This document shows, piece by piece, positions 26,435-35,302 of a DNA stretch of 64,000 nucleotides (the first letter of the stretch is position 1; every line of letters begins with the position of its first letter). The stretch is from Clostridia bacterium. Its GTDB lineage: Bacteria; Bacillota; Clostridia; Christensenellales; Borkfalkiaceae. The notes below the pieces were generated by a model that worked only from the letters and a program-made list of their open reading frames with translations, did not search any database and was not told where the DNA came from. A program made the translations under genes and the position numbers. The stretch spans positions 62,001 to 126,000 of the forward strand of contig JAFVRR010000006.1 of NCBI GenBank assembly GCA_017504165.1, given 5' to 3'.

Positions 26435-26446
26435 TTATTATAAAAT

Positions 26447-26478
26447 AAAAGAACCTTGCGTTTTCGCAAGGTTCTTTT
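26447..26478 (+). terminator. Terminator of serC-serA (twin of 30891-30921)
   Basis: A 14-bp stem (26447-26460 with 26465-26478) with TTTT loop. Its arms, AAGAACCTTGCG and complement, recur almost exactly in the terminator at 30891-30921 on the other side of the AT-rich island. Confidence 0.9.
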
Positions 26479-26486
26479 AATTTAAA

Positions 26487-26510
26487 ACTCCCCCGAAGTT
26501 TCGGGGGAGT
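26487..26510 (-). terminator. Terminator of the island's last minus-strand gene
   Basis: ACTCCCCCGAA pairs with TTCGGGGGAGT in an 11-bp GC-rich stem. On the minus strand it is followed by TTTTAAATT, so it serves the gene ending at 26538. Confidence 0.8.
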
Positions 26511-26537
26511 TATCGCTACGGTATTTTATTGTATGTT

Positions 26538-26918
26538 TTATCTTTCACTCAGTTTAATAGGAATATCAAAAACACTATTTTCACTTTCTATTTGTGCCTT
26601 AATTATTTTCGATACCACTTTAAGCCATCCAGTAGTTGTCCAACAACTTTTACTTGTATAATTTGCTAAACAAACTTCTTTATCCATTAAAGCATATTGA
26701 TTTGAACTAAATTGTTTAGACACAAAAACACCCCATTCGCCTCGCTGAACGGCATTATGCAAAGTCAAACAACCAAACTCATTATAAAAACTATAAGTAT
26801 CCATAGGTCCATAAAAATTTTTCCACATATCAAAACTTTGAAATGAAAATTTAAAATTGTATTCTTCTATTAAAAAACCCAGGTATTTTAATATTTTTTT
26901 AGTCATACCTTCGCTCAT
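26538..26918 (-). CDS. Hypothetical protein, possible immunity protein
   Basis: A 126-residue soluble protein that I do not recognise. It starts MSEGMTKKILKYLGFLIEEYNFKF; the middle is rich in aromatic residues (FYGPMDTYSFYNEFGCLTLH, RGEWGVFVSKQF). Size, acidic/aromatic composition and its position next to Rhs debris and other orphan small genes resemble polymorphic-toxin immunity proteins, but no cognate toxin is present. A start at the second Met (residue 5) is also possible. It ends before a GC-rich terminator. Function not assigned. Confidence 0.6.
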   Translation of the reverse strand: MSEGMTKKILKYLGFLIEEYNFKFSFQSFDMWKNFYGPMDTYSFYNEFGCLTLHNAVQRGEWGVFVSKQFSSNQYALMDKEVCLANYTSKSCWTTTGWLKVVSKIIKAQIESENSVFDIPIKLSER

Positions 26919-26997
26919 ACTATCTCCATATGTGATATGAAATCTTCCACATATTATTGTTTTTCTTTACCCGACGGGTTTCCGTCGGGCGTAGTTT

Positions 26998-27660
26998 TTA
27001 TTCTTTCGCTAAAGAAATGTCATGATAAATACTAAAGGAATTTTCAGTTTCAGCCTCTATGCGACTTTCTAAATTTCCACTCAATGATTTTTCCAAAATA
27101 TCAAAGTATCTTATAGGCATAAATTTCTTTGGCACTACAGCCTCATTTTCTCTTGCTCTACTCAAAAACACGTAAACTATTTTATTTTCGCCGATTAATA
27201 ATGCGTATTCGTAGGCATAACAGTAGTTATAAGAAGAGATATAGGCAGAATAATTAAATAGTTTGCTATGATCATATTTAAGTTTGCCCGTTCCGATATT
27301 CCCATTAAAACTATATGTCCTTGACCATTTAGACAATCTGTCAATTTCAATTTGATAATCTTCTTCGGAATAGGCAACTTGTAAATATATGTTTATAGCC
27401 ATCAATTCTAACCCTTGATAAACTTTTACACTTGAATAATCTTCTACCATCTTAGAATTTTCTATTTCCGGAAAAATAATCAATTTTTCTTTATATGAAG
27501 GATTCAAATATAATTCCGATAAATTGTAATTTTTTAAATTGTCTAAATTATCGTCTTTATCAATTCTCCTAGTATTGTTAATACTAACGCATCCTATACA
27601 AAATACTACTAATATTACAACTAACAAAATTGAAATCTGCTTAACAAGTTTTTTATTCAT
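26998..27660 (-). CDS. Hypothetical lipoprotein
   Basis: A 220-residue exported protein. The N-terminus MNKKLVKQIS plus a hydrophobic stretch ends in lipobox CIGC, giving a lipidated Cys at about residue 24. I chose the ATG at 27660 because AAGGTGAT stands seven bases upstream; a GTG three codons earlier overlaps that SD. The body is rich in Tyr, Ser and Glu (SAYISSYNYCYAYEYALLIGENKIVYVFLSRARENEA) without a known domain. It lies in the AT-rich Rhs-associated island with another lipoprotein of similar style. Anchored on the outer face of the membrane; role unknown. Confidence 0.75.
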   Translation of the reverse strand: MNKKLVKQISILLVVILVVFCIGCVSINNTRRIDKDDNLDNLKNYNLSELYLNPSYKEKLIIFPEIENSKMVEDYSSVKVYQGLELMAINIYLQVAYSEEDYQIEIDRLSKWSRTYSFNGNIGTGKLKYDHSKLFNYSAYISSYNYCYAYEYALLIGENKIVYVFLSRARENEAVVPKKFMPIRYFDILEKSLSGNLESRIEAETENSFSIYHDISLAKE

Positions 27661-27836
27661 ATTTATCACCTTAACTTAAATTCCTGCCGGTAATTTAGAG
27701 TTCTTAACGTAAATTTATTATACGAATAATTTTGTTCTCCTGTTTGGATTAATTGAACAAAACTTAAATTTGCAAACGTATTAATTGACATTAAATAATA
27801 TATCTCTTTAATGTGTACTCCCGTCGGTGAGTTTAA

Positions 27837-28328
27837 TTATTTGGTTTTTCTAACTATTTTGTCTTCAAAAAGCTGTTCAAATTCTTCTATTGTTCCTTCA
27901 ATAATTAAATCTTTTTGACATAATGTATACCTATAAAACGGCCAATAATATTTTACGTAATAAAAATTACCGCAATCTATTACCTTTTTCACGTCAATAA
28001 ATTCTCTATTTTGATATGCTTTTTCATCTTTGCCATCAGTTATAATTCTACCGTCTTCAACGTCTATCCTAATAGGATAATTATTTATAATATCTAATGG
28101 TTTATAATGCATTCTAGGACAAAAACATAACAACAGCCATACTATACAAACAACGGATACAAACATAATCCTTGCTATAATAGGAGCATCAATAATCGTC
28201 ATTGGCGCAACTACTAAAAAAAATATAATTGGAAAACCTAAAATCATCAAACGATAACCTTTATCTAGTTGTTTAACAATATATTTTTTGCTTTCTTTAG
28301 ATATTTCTCCTTTAAATCTAATTCTCAC
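27837..28328 (-). CDS. Hypothetical membrane protein (YcxB-like topology)
   Basis: A 163-residue protein with two adjacent membrane segments (about 28-45 and 50-70, GFPIIFFLVVAPMTII and IMFVSVVCIVWLLLCF). A cytosolic C-terminal domain follows with YYVKYYWPFYRYTLCQKDLIIEGTIEEFEQLF. The two-TM plus C-terminal beta domain arrangement resembles YcxB-like proteins, which are frequent in Rhs/immunity neighbourhoods; the similarity is by pattern only. It stands directly beside the Rhs fragment. A role as immunity protein is possible but unproven. Confidence 0.65.
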   Translation of the reverse strand: MRIRFKGEISKESKKYIVKQLDKGYRLMILGFPIIFFLVVAPMTIIDAPIIARIMFVSVVCIVWLLLCFCPRMHYKPLDIINNYPIRIDVEDGRIITDGKDEKAYQNREFIDVKKVIDCGNFYYVKYYWPFYRYTLCQKDLIIEGTIEEFEQLFEDKIVRKTK

Positions 28329-28345
28329 TATTTGTCTCCTGCTTT

Positions 28346-28579
28346 TTAATTATATGGTCTAGTTATTACGGACGGTTCTATTGAAAGCAAATTAGTATTG
28401 CCTAGTGCCGTTTCAATCACAAATGCAATCCCTAGCCCAACTATAAGAGAAATAAAAAATTCCCCAGTCTCATCCGCCATACTGCCAGTTTTAGTTAATA
28501 TATTTCCCCAAGCGTCATAAGTATACGTTGCTACTTGAGTACTATCTCTTTTTATTTCTATAACGCTTGAATCCTTCAT
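28346..28579 (-). pseudogene. Rhs/YD-repeat fragment fused to an unrelated tail
   Basis: A 77-codon open frame whose residues 11-35 (TQVATYTYDAWGNILTKTGS) are an unmistakable YD-repeat of Rhs proteins. In intact Rhs proteins this motif continues into the ...PLRYRGYYYD... core end. Here, after GSMA, it switches to a short hydrophobic tail (FFISLIVGLGIAFVIETAL). The first codons overlap the end of the next gene, and there is no convincing SD. It is most simply the scar of a recombined or deleted Rhs toxin cassette; a short expressed membrane peptide is less likely. Confidence 0.75.
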
Positions 28580-28937
28580 TTTCTAATGCAATGATGGTGT
28601 CTATGATCAATTGCATAATTCCAGTAATTAGCATTATATCCGAAAAAATTGGCAAGTAAAAACATAAATTTAAAATACCGAAAAGTATAAATATAATAGA
28701 AAGTACATTTTCAATAAAATTTAAAACAATATTGAATCTACTAGTTAAATTTTCTAACCCCTTCAAAAACAATTTTGCAAAAAAATTTTTTCTTTTATAA
28801 GAAGATTTTCTAAATGCTTTGCCGTTATAATATTCAATTTGGGAAACTATCAAAGACCAAGCCATCAATGCTGACGCCAAACTAAAGCACATAAAGACAA
28901 CTGTTTGATTAGTGTTAAATATAATATTGAACAACAT
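28542..28937 (-). CDS. Hypothetical small membrane protein
   Basis: A 131-residue protein with about three hydrophobic segments: one near residues 11-33, and two adjacent at about 78-120 (VLSIIFILFGILNLCFYLPIF, IMLITGIMQLIIDTIIAL). A basic loop lies between (GKAFRKSSYKRKNFFAKLFLK). The ATG at 28937 follows GGGGTGATAAT and is preferred to an upstream TTG. No family recognised. Its last 38 bases overlap the Rhs fragment, placing it at a recombination junction. Possibly an immunity protein to a membrane-acting toxin (speculative). Confidence 0.6.
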   Translation of the reverse strand: MLFNIIFNTNQTVVFMCFSLASALMAWSLIVSQIEYYNGKAFRKSSYKRKNFFAKLFLKGLENLTSRFNIVLNFIENVLSIIFILFGILNLCFYLPIFSDIMLITGIMQLIIDTIIALENEGFKRYRNKKR

Positions 28938-28944
28938 ATTATTA

Positions 28945-29083
28945 TCACCCCACAACAATTATATCGCCTAAAGTATTCTTTTCGTAATAAAGGAAGTTCT
29001 CACAATTCTTTATCTTTGAACATTTTATTTCTTTAATATAATTACCCTCGTAAATCAATTCCCACGTGTAAATTATATTTATT
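28945..29083 (-). pseudogene. Orphan C-terminal coding fragment
   Basis: Between two genes the minus strand has an uninterrupted frame of about 45 codons ending in TGA at 28945-28947. It reads approximately NIIYTWELIYEGNYIKEI and then KCSKIKNCENFLYYEKNT. It has no start codon with SD and begins right after a stop in the same frame. The protein-like composition (Ile, Tyr, Glu, Lys) suggests the 3' remnant of a deleted gene in the Rhs/immunity island. Confidence 0.4.
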
Positions 29084-29933
29084 TAGAAAATAAATTTATA
29101 GTAGGTAAATTGTACCCGCTATAACGAAAACTTGTATAATAATTCAATTTTTCTAACGTAAAATCATAAGACAACACGACGATTAAATACTCTATTGTTA
29201 AATTGTCTAATGGAATTGCTAACATTATATAACAATTATCTTCACTTTCAACCATATCGAAAAATTTAGAAGATGCCACTTTCAATTTTCCATCTAATTC
29301 TTGAATATATTTCCCCTCTTCAAACTTATTTAAATCTCTTTTTAAATAAACAGCCTTAACTTCTTTAGATTTTATATCCGTAATATTAATTACAGATTCG
29401 TTTTTGCCGTTATTAGTAATATTAAAAGTAAATTTTTTTTCAGTTATCCAAGATAAATCTTTATTTTCACTCCATACGGATTCTTTAGTTATCAAGTCTA
29501 ACACGCAATATTTATCTTTGGTGGAAAAACATACTTTTTCATTTTCATACGCCTGCCATACTTGCAAATCTAAATTTATTTTTTCAAACTTAATTATTTC
29601 TTCTAAAACTAAATTAGCGTAATACAACCTTTTTATAATTAAGGTTTCATATTTTAAATTTTCGTTATAAATGTTATAAATATAGCAATATTCTTTTTCT
29701 ACTCCTAAAATGCCTTTATTGCTATTCGTTTTGTCAATTTCGTTTAAATCTATAACTTTATTTAATAGATATATTTTATCTCCTTCGCCATAACCAACAA
29801 AATTTTCATTATTATTTAACGCCTTAAAAGTTGACTCTATCTCTAAAATTTTTTCATCCGTAAATTCACCGTAACAACCAGTATTATGAAATATACAAAA
29901 TGAAATAAATATTATTATAATAAATTTTTTCAT
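29079..29933 (-). CDS. Hypothetical lipoprotein
   Basis: A 284-residue exported protein with signal peptide MKKFIIIIFISFCIFH and lipobox NTGC, lipidated Cys at residue 20. The body alternates short beta-rich stretches (KYCVLDLITKESVWSENKDL, EGKYIQELDGKLKVASSK), suggestive of a beta-propeller or WD-like repeat but not assignable. Very AT-rich codon use, unlike the flanking housekeeping genes. SD present (AGGAGAAGT). It belongs to the AT-rich island; likely membrane-anchored outside the cell. No function recognised. Confidence 0.72.
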   Translation of the reverse strand: MKKFIIIIFISFCIFHNTGCYGEFTDEKILEIESTFKALNNNENFVGYGEGDKIYLLNKVIDLNEIDKTNSNKGILGVEKEYCYIYNIYNENLKYETLIIKRLYYANLVLEEIIKFEKINLDLQVWQAYENEKVCFSTKDKYCVLDLITKESVWSENKDLSWITEKKFTFNITNNGKNESVINITDIKSKEVKAVYLKRDLNKFEEGKYIQELDGKLKVASSKFFDMVESEDNCYIMLAIPLDNLTIEYLIVVLSYDFTLEKLNYYTSFRYSGYNLPTINLFSK

Positions 29934-29983
29934 TACAAACTTCTCCTATATATAATATAGTCAATTAATGTTGCTTTGAGATT

Positions 29984-30805
29984 TTATATCTGTTGAATAG
30001 GAAACTTTTTATCTATCCATTTTATATAATCTTTTTTTGCCTTGTCCAAACATGAAAAATATGTTATGGCCGATACAGAAATATTATCAAATAAATAAAT
30101 TATAGGATAATTAGAATTGTAAAATTTAAACCTAGTTGTAATAAACGCTATTTCTTGCCCTATCTCTACTCTAGAAATCTGCGTTTTTTCATCATAAAAA
30201 ACAAAATTTTGATTTCCACTTTCATCTATTAACCGTTCTACATTTTTTGTAGTAATATGCACTTTAATAATTCCATTTTCTATTTTGTCGATAACATATC
30301 CCTTTATTGCAGTATAAGCGCTATCATCAATATAGTAATCTAACATCCTACTTTTCAAATTGAAATTTACATCTTCAGGCATAAAAATAAAACTAGATGC
30401 TTTTTGAGTAAGATTTAACTTATACCCTATTTCTTTTAAATACAATAAACCTTTTTCTTTGTATGGATTAAAATACTTACACAATAAATTTTTTAAAAAA
30501 ACTTTATACTCTAACTCTCCCATTTCGTTATAATCTATTTTATATTGATTAGGTCCTTTTACTTTTTCATTATGTATAAGTATTTCCTCAAAACAAATAT
30601 CCGATTTGTTTTCTAAAGGTTCATTTTCTTTATGTAATTCCTTAATACTTAACCAATATCTAAACGATTTAATTCCGTGCCAAGAGTCCAACCTTACAAA
30701 CAATATAATATCTTTGAGTTCTAACACGTAATGCTTGTCAATTTTATTAAACCCATAGCCGACAAATATTTGTTTTGTTATCTTGTTAAAGTTTTTAATT
30801 TCCAT
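29984..30805 (-). CDS. DUF4304-like protein, possible immunity protein
   Basis: A 273-residue soluble protein. Residues 1-60 (ITKQIFVGYGFNKIDKHYVLELKDIILFVRL, quoted in parts: GYGFNKIDKHYVLE, DIILFVRLDSW) match the pattern of DUF4304 proteins, in which a short N-terminal 'GF.k.g..y' motif precedes a beta sheet. The C-terminal half (YTAIKGYVIDKIENGIIKVHI) has no recognised domain. DUF4304 genes often accompany polymorphic toxins, and the Rhs fragment 1.5 kb away fits an orphan immunity role (inference). It is the first gene of the minus-strand island. Confidence 0.6.
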   Translation of the reverse strand: MEIKNFNKITKQIFVGYGFNKIDKHYVLELKDIILFVRLDSWHGIKSFRYWLSIKELHKENEPLENKSDICFEEILIHNEKVKGPNQYKIDYNEMGELEYKVFLKNLLCKYFNPYKEKGLLYLKEIGYKLNLTQKASSFIFMPEDVNFNLKSRMLDYYIDDSAYTAIKGYVIDKIENGIIKVHITTKNVERLIDESGNQNFVFYDEKTQISRVEIGQEIAFITTRFKFYNSNYPIIYLFDNISVSAITYFSCLDKAKKDYIKWIDKKFPIQQI

Positions 30806-30890
30806 ATTTCCATTTTTATAATAACATAGTAAACACCTAAAATCAATACTTTTTGCGATTTTGTCTAAATAAATGCTTTGTCGAAAATTA

Positions 30891-30921
30891 AAGAACCTTG
30901 CGAGACGCTCGCAAGGTTCTT
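30891..30921 (-). terminator. Terminator of the LysR gene (twin of 26447-26478)
   Basis: AAGAACCTTGCGA (30891-30903) pairs with TCGCAAGGTTCTT (30909-30921). It is 20 bases past the LysR stop on the minus strand. The arms are nearly the same as those of the serA terminator at the opposite island edge. Confidence 0.88.
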
Positions 30922-30940
30922 TTCTATATATATATTAATA

Positions 30941-31885
30941 TTAGTTACTTTTATATACTTCTTTAGCCGTTTCAATAAAGGCTTTCATAACTTTTGATAC
31001 GTATCTATTCTTTTTATAGCCAATCGACATAGTTCTATACGCCGACCTACCGCTAAGTTTATAATACACACAACCTTTTTGCGAAGAACTTTTTACTAGT
31101 ACGTCGTTAACTATTCCCGCACCAAGACCGAAACACTCCATATTATAAGAAGTAATAAGTTGGTCAAGGTAAATTTTCACGTTACTTAAACTAATCCCTT
31201 CTTCATCTAAAATAAGGTCTGCCCTTCTACGAGTATCGTTACCCTTTTTAAGTAGTACGAAAGGCACGTCTTTAAACTCGCCAAGTCTAATTTTAGGGCA
31301 ATCTTCACTTAAATGCTTTCCGTTTATAATATCTTCCCTTGTCAAAAGATACTCTTCTAATCTTTTATTTTCTTTAAAATTTTCAGGTACGGCAAGCAGT
31401 AAAGATTCTTCCAAAATGCTTTCGCAAGAATATAAATTTTTATCAAAGTCGTGCGCAATAAGTAGGTCTGCCGTTTCGTTTAATAACAATTGGCGTAAGT
31501 CTGGAGAGTTAGATTCGATAATTTCAACCTTAATTCCCGGATATTTTTTAGAAAACTCCATAATAATTTTTGGTAAAATGAAAGAAGACACGAAGTTTTC
31601 GCCACTAACTTTAATAATACCCGTTTTAAGTTCGTTCATATCCGAAAGTTTTACGCGCGTTTCAGATAAAATGTTTTTCATTTTTTCTAGCGCTTCAATA
31701 TACACCTTTCCTTCTTCCGTTAATGATATAGGAGAAGTGGACCTATCAAATATGGTAATCCCTAGTTCTTGCTCTATCTTTTTAACGGACGCGGAAAGCG
31801 CCGGTTGCGAAACGTATAAGTTTTTTGCGGCGATAGAAAAACTCCTTTCTTTATATACTTCGTAAACGTAGTCTCTTGCGTTCAT
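30941..31885 (-). CDS. LysR-family transcriptional regulator
   Basis: A 314-residue LTTR with the N-terminal winged helix (SFSIAAKNLYVSQPALSASVKKIEQELGI, residues 15-43) and a periplasmic-binding-protein-like effector domain (about 90-310). The ATG is supported by GGGGTG. It is divergent from the TRAP-TAXI operon with 144 bases between, the usual arrangement for an LTTR and its target, so it probably controls that transporter in response to its substrate or a product. Confidence 0.93.
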   Translation of the reverse strand: MNARDYVYEVYKERSFSIAAKNLYVSQPALSASVKKIEQELGITIFDRSTSPISLTEEGKVYIEALEKMKNILSETRVKLSDMNELKTGIIKVSGENFVSSFILPKIIMEFSKKYPGIKVEIIESNSPDLRQLLLNETADLLIAHDFDKNLYSCESILEESLLLAVPENFKENKRLEEYLLTREDIINGKHLSEDCPKIRLGEFKDVPFVLLKKGNDTRRRADLILDEEGISLSNVKIYLDQLITSYNMECFGLGAGIVNDVLVKSSSQKGCVYYKLSGRSAYRTMSIGYKKNRYVSKVMKAFIETAKEVYKSN

Positions 31886-31935
31886 GAATACACCCCTATA
31901 AATTTTATTTATAACTATTATATAATTATTTATAA

Positions 31936-31964
31936 TTGATTATAACACATATTTATGATATAAT
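31936..31964 (+). promoter_or_regulatory. Promoter of the TRAP-TAXI operon
   Basis: TTGATT (31936-31941), a 17-base spacer, TATAAT (31959-31964) in the LysR/TRAP divergent gap. The surrounding ATTTATAA/TTATAAT dyads are plausible LysR sites. Confidence 0.65.
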
Positions 31965-32029
31965 CAACCTATAAATATTAAAAAGTAATATTTTTTAAGC
32001 AAAAATTAATTTTTTAAGGAGAATTTATT

Positions 32030-33067
32030 ATGAAAAAATTACTAGTTTTAATTTTAACAGCATTCCTTACTTTAGGCACGTTTGCCATGACTGCTTGCGG
32101 TGATAGCGTAAGCGTAACAATTTATACCGGTGGTACTGGTGGTACTTACTACGCTTTCACTAACGGTTTACAAACTCAACTTGCTAAAAAGACGGGTTAC
32201 TCTTTCACAGTAGTTGGCGATACTGGTGGCTCTGTTGCTAACCTTAAAGCAATGAACGCAGGCGACTGTAAAATGGCTATCGTTCAAAACGATACAATGG
32301 TTAACGCATACAACGGCTTTACTAACAACTTTGCTGAATCTGGCAAAATCACTAACTTCTCTGTAATTGGTGAAGTTTACCCAGAAGTTATCCAAATCGT
32401 AACTGACGATGCAAACATCAAATCACTTGCAGACCTTAAAGGTTCTAATAAGAGTGTTTCTATCGGTGACGTAGGCTCTGGTGTTGAAGCAAACGCGGTT
32501 GCTCTTTTAAAGAAATACGGCGTTGACATTTCTTACGACGAAGCAAACAAAAAATACGTTTCTACTGATATTAAGATTGAAAACCTTTCAGTTGCTAAAT
32601 CTGCAGACGCTATGAAAGATAACAAACTTTCAGTATTCTTCTTTACTTCTGGCGCTCCTGCAACTTCTATTACTGAAATTGCCCTTGCTAAAACAGTTTA
32701 TATGCTCGGTTTAAGCGACGATGTTATGAACGAATTTATCGCTGAAAATAAAATTGACGGTAAGTACGACGTTTACTCTAAACAACCTATTACTAACGCT
32801 CAATATAGTTTCATTCCTACTAATGCTCCTATCTACACTATCGGTGTTAGCGCAACTTACATTGCAGCAAACTCTTTAAGTGAAGACGTTGTTTACAACA
32901 TCACTAAAGCATTATGGGAATCTAAAGGCTCTATCGGTCACAGCGTTGAATCTACAATGGATACTAAATACGCATTAGTAACAATTGGTAACGTTCCTGT
33001 TCACCCAGGCGCTGCTAAATACTATAAAGAATTAGGTATAACTGTATCAAATATTGCTAAAATTTAA
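32030..33067 (+). CDS. TAXI-family TRAP transporter solute-binding lipoprotein
   Basis: A 345-residue exported protein with lipobox MTACG (lipidated Cys at about 23). It has the TAXI signature YTGGTGGTYYAFTNGLQ, DTGGSVANLKAMNAGDCKMAIVQND and, in the second half, the GDVGSGVEANA loop. It captures a small organic acid or amino acid outside the membrane and delivers it to the permease encoded next. TAXI substrates are mostly unknown, with some binding glutamate or dicarboxylates. SD AAGGAG. A GC-rich hairpin separates it from the permease gene. Confidence 0.94.
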   Translation: MKKLLVLILTAFLTLGTFAMTACGDSVSVTIYTGGTGGTYYAFTNGLQTQLAKKTGYSFTVVGDTGGSVANLKAMNAGDCKMAIVQNDTMVNAYNGFTNNFAESGKITNFSVIGEVYPEVIQIVTDDANIKSLADLKGSNKSVSIGDVGSGVEANAVALLKKYGVDISYDEANKKYVSTDIKIENLSVAKSADAMKDNKLSVFFFTSGAPATSITEIALAKTVYMLGLSDDVMNEFIAENKIDGKYDVYSKQPITNAQYSFIPTNAPIYTIGVSATYIAANSLSEDVVYNITKALWESKGSIGHSVESTMDTKYALVTIGNVPVHPGAAKYYKELGITVSNIAKI

Positions 33068-33086
33068 TTTTAACTAAAATTTATTT

Positions 33087-33110
33087 AGCGGGGCATTTTG
33101 CCCCGCTTTA
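33087..33110 (+). terminator. Intercistronic hairpin between TAXI and permease genes
   Basis: AGCGGGGC (33087-33094) pairs with GCCCCGCT (33100-33107), followed by only a weak T tract. It is probably a partial terminator or mRNA-stabilising hairpin that keeps the binding protein in excess over the permease. Confidence 0.6.
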
Positions 33111-33129
33111 GAATGTAAAAAGGACTTAT

Positions 33130-35292
33130 ATGGAAAACAAAGACGTTATTAACTCAACTGAAGAAGTAGTTTCTGCGGAAGAATTAATGAAAAAATTTGA
33201 TAAAGACAGTAAAAACCGCCATTTAACAGGCGCTTATAAATGGATTTATCAAGGTATTTTAATCGCTTTTGCAGTTTACGTATTATACGTTGCTTTAATT
33301 TCACAAGGAATGACGGAGTTTACTAAACTTCCACTCTTTTTAGGTTTTATTACCGTTATGGGTTATTTAAAATTCCCCGCTTGCGAAAAGGATGCCGAAA
33401 GAGAAAACTATATTCCTTGGTACGACATAGTACTTGCCCTACTTTCCCTTGCTTGTTGTTTGTATTATCCAATTAAGCAAAACGAAATTATTTATATGGG
33501 CGGTATTATTGAAACAGAGCAAATTATAGTTGGTATTATCTTCATTTTATGCTTATTTGAACTTTGTAGGCGCGCAATCGGTATTCCGCTTATGGTGGTT
33601 GCCGGATGCTTTATCTTGTACGCCATTTACTGGTTATTCAGAAACAACCCTGCAACGGTAGTTAGAAATTTAATATTCAACTTATTCTACAACTTAAACT
33701 GCGGTATATTCTCCACCCCTGTTTCGGTATGTTGTAGTTTCATCGTAATATTTATTATTTTCGGCTCTTTCCTTGAAAAGACGGGTATTGGTACTTTCTT
33801 CGTAGACCTTGCAAACTCATTAGTTGGCGCGTCTGCGGGCGGTCCTGCAAAAGTTGCGGTTATTTCTTCCGCGCTTGAAGGTATGTATTCGGGCTCGTCG
33901 GTTGCAAATACGGTTGGCTCTGGATCTATAACTATTCCCGTAATGAAAAAGACGGGTTATAAACCTGAATTTGCTGCGGCGGTAGAAGCGGCGGCATCAA
34001 CGGGCGGTCAAATAATGCCACCTATTATGGGCGCAGCGGCATTCTTAATGAGCCAAATTACAGGCGTACCTTACGCAACTATCGTAATATGCGCAATTTT
34101 ACCTGCTATTTTATACTTTACAGGCATATTTATAATGGTACACTTAGAGGCAAAGAAATTAGGTTTAAAGGGCTTACCAAAAGATGCTATTCCAAACTTC
34201 TTTAAACTTATACTTAAAAAAGGCTACCTTTTAATACCTATCGTTGTGCTTGTTCTTTGCATGAATAGTTACACCCCTGCAATGTCGGCTTGCTTTGCAA
34301 TCTTATTTGCAATGTCTATTAGTTTATTAGACGTTAACTTAATTGAAAACTTCTTTTCTAAAAATAAAGAAAGAATTTTAATTTCGGTTAAAAGCCTTAT
34401 TTTAACTTTAATACCAATTTTAACTTTCGTATTATTTAATCTAATTTTAACTGAATCTGCAACATCTAGGGCTCTTTTCATTGCAATTGCGGTTGCTACT
34501 ATTTGCTCTATATTCACTAAAAAGTTAAAAATAGATAGCCCACTTGACATTAAAGTCGTTGCAGACGGTTTCTATACGGGCACAAACAACTCAATCGGCG
34601 TAGTCGTAGCGTGCGCGGTTGCAGGTATTATTTCGGGCGTTGTCGCAATGACAGGACTTGGCTCTACGCTTATAACGTTAATCGTACCACTTGCCGAAAA
34701 ATCTATTTTACTTGCCCTTTTCTTAACGATGATTTGTTGTATCGTACTCGGTATGGGCGTACCAACAACGGCAAACTACGTTATTATGGCAACTATTACT
34801 GCTCCTATCTTAACGAATATGGGTATTAATCTTTTAGCGGCGCATATGTTCGTATTCTACTTCGGCATCGTTGCGGATATTACTCCACCGGTTGCGCTTG
34901 CCGCTTACGCGGGCTCTGCTATTGCTAAATCTAACCCTATTAAAACGGGTGTTACGGCATCTAAACTTGCTATCGGCGCGTTTATTATCCCTTATATCTT
35001 CGCGCTTAACCCATCAATGCTTTTAATTGACGCTATATGGTACGACGTAATACTTACGGTTGCAACGTCGCTTGTTGGTATGTTTGGCGTTTCTCTTGGC
35101 TTACAAGGTCATTGCTTTGCTAAGATTAATCCGTTATTTAGAATAATTGCTATAGTTGGCGGTTTACTTTTAATTATACCTGGTTGGGCAACCGATATTG
35201 GCGGTTTACTTTTAGTTGCAGGCGTTGTAGTTTGGAACTATATTTACAAGAAAAAATTTGCTAATAGAGTGGAAACTGCAACAATAGAATAA
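33130..35292 (+). CDS. TRAP transporter fused permease (DctQ-DctM type)
   Basis: A 720-residue membrane protein combining the small 4-TM subunit (N-terminal third, about residues 40-170) and the large 12-TM DctM subunit. DctM motifs include SASAGGPAKVAVISSALEG, GSVANTVGSGSITIPVMK and the second repeat CCIVLGMGVPTTANYV, which form the paired re-entrant hairpins for solute and sodium. Fused permeases are the norm for TAXI systems. It works with the adjacent binding lipoprotein as a sodium- or proton-driven importer. The downstream terminator is shared with spoIIID. Confidence 0.95.
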   Translation: MENKDVINSTEEVVSAEELMKKFDKDSKNRHLTGAYKWIYQGILIAFAVYVLYVALISQGMTEFTKLPLFLGFITVMGYLKFPACEKDAERENYIPWYDIVLALLSLACCLYYPIKQNEIIYMGGIIETEQIIVGIIFILCLFELCRRAIGIPLMVVAGCFILYAIYWLFRNNPATVVRNLIFNLFYNLNCGIFSTPVSVCCSFIVIFIIFGSFLEKTGIGTFFVDLANSLVGASAGGPAKVAVISSALEGMYSGSSVANTVGSGSITIPVMKKTGYKPEFAAAVEAAASTGGQIMPPIMGAAAFLMSQITGVPYATIVICAILPAILYFTGIFIMVHLEAKKLGLKGLPKDAIPNFFKLILKKGYLLIPIVVLVLCMNSYTPAMSACFAILFAMSISLLDVNLIENFFSKNKERILISVKSLILTLIPILTFVLFNLILTESATSRALFIAIAVATICSIFTKKLKIDSPLDIKVVADGFYTGTNNSIGVVVACAVAGIISGVVAMTGLGSTLITLIVPLAEKSILLALFLTMICCIVLGMGVPTTANYVIMATITAPILTNMGINLLAAHMFVFYFGIVADITPPVALAAYAGSAIAKSNPIKTGVTASKLAIGAFIIPYIFALNPSMLLIDAIWYDVILTVATSLVGMFGVSLGLQGHCFAKINPLFRIIAIVGGLLLIIPGWATDIGGLLLVAGVVVWNYIYKKKFANRVETATIE

Positions 35293-35302
35293 CTAAAAAT
35301 GC

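Noticed and set aside
28346..28579. Functional small toxin gene
   Set aside because: It has no own SD, overlaps the upstream gene's end, and consists of a truncated Rhs core motif joined to a short hydrophobic tail.
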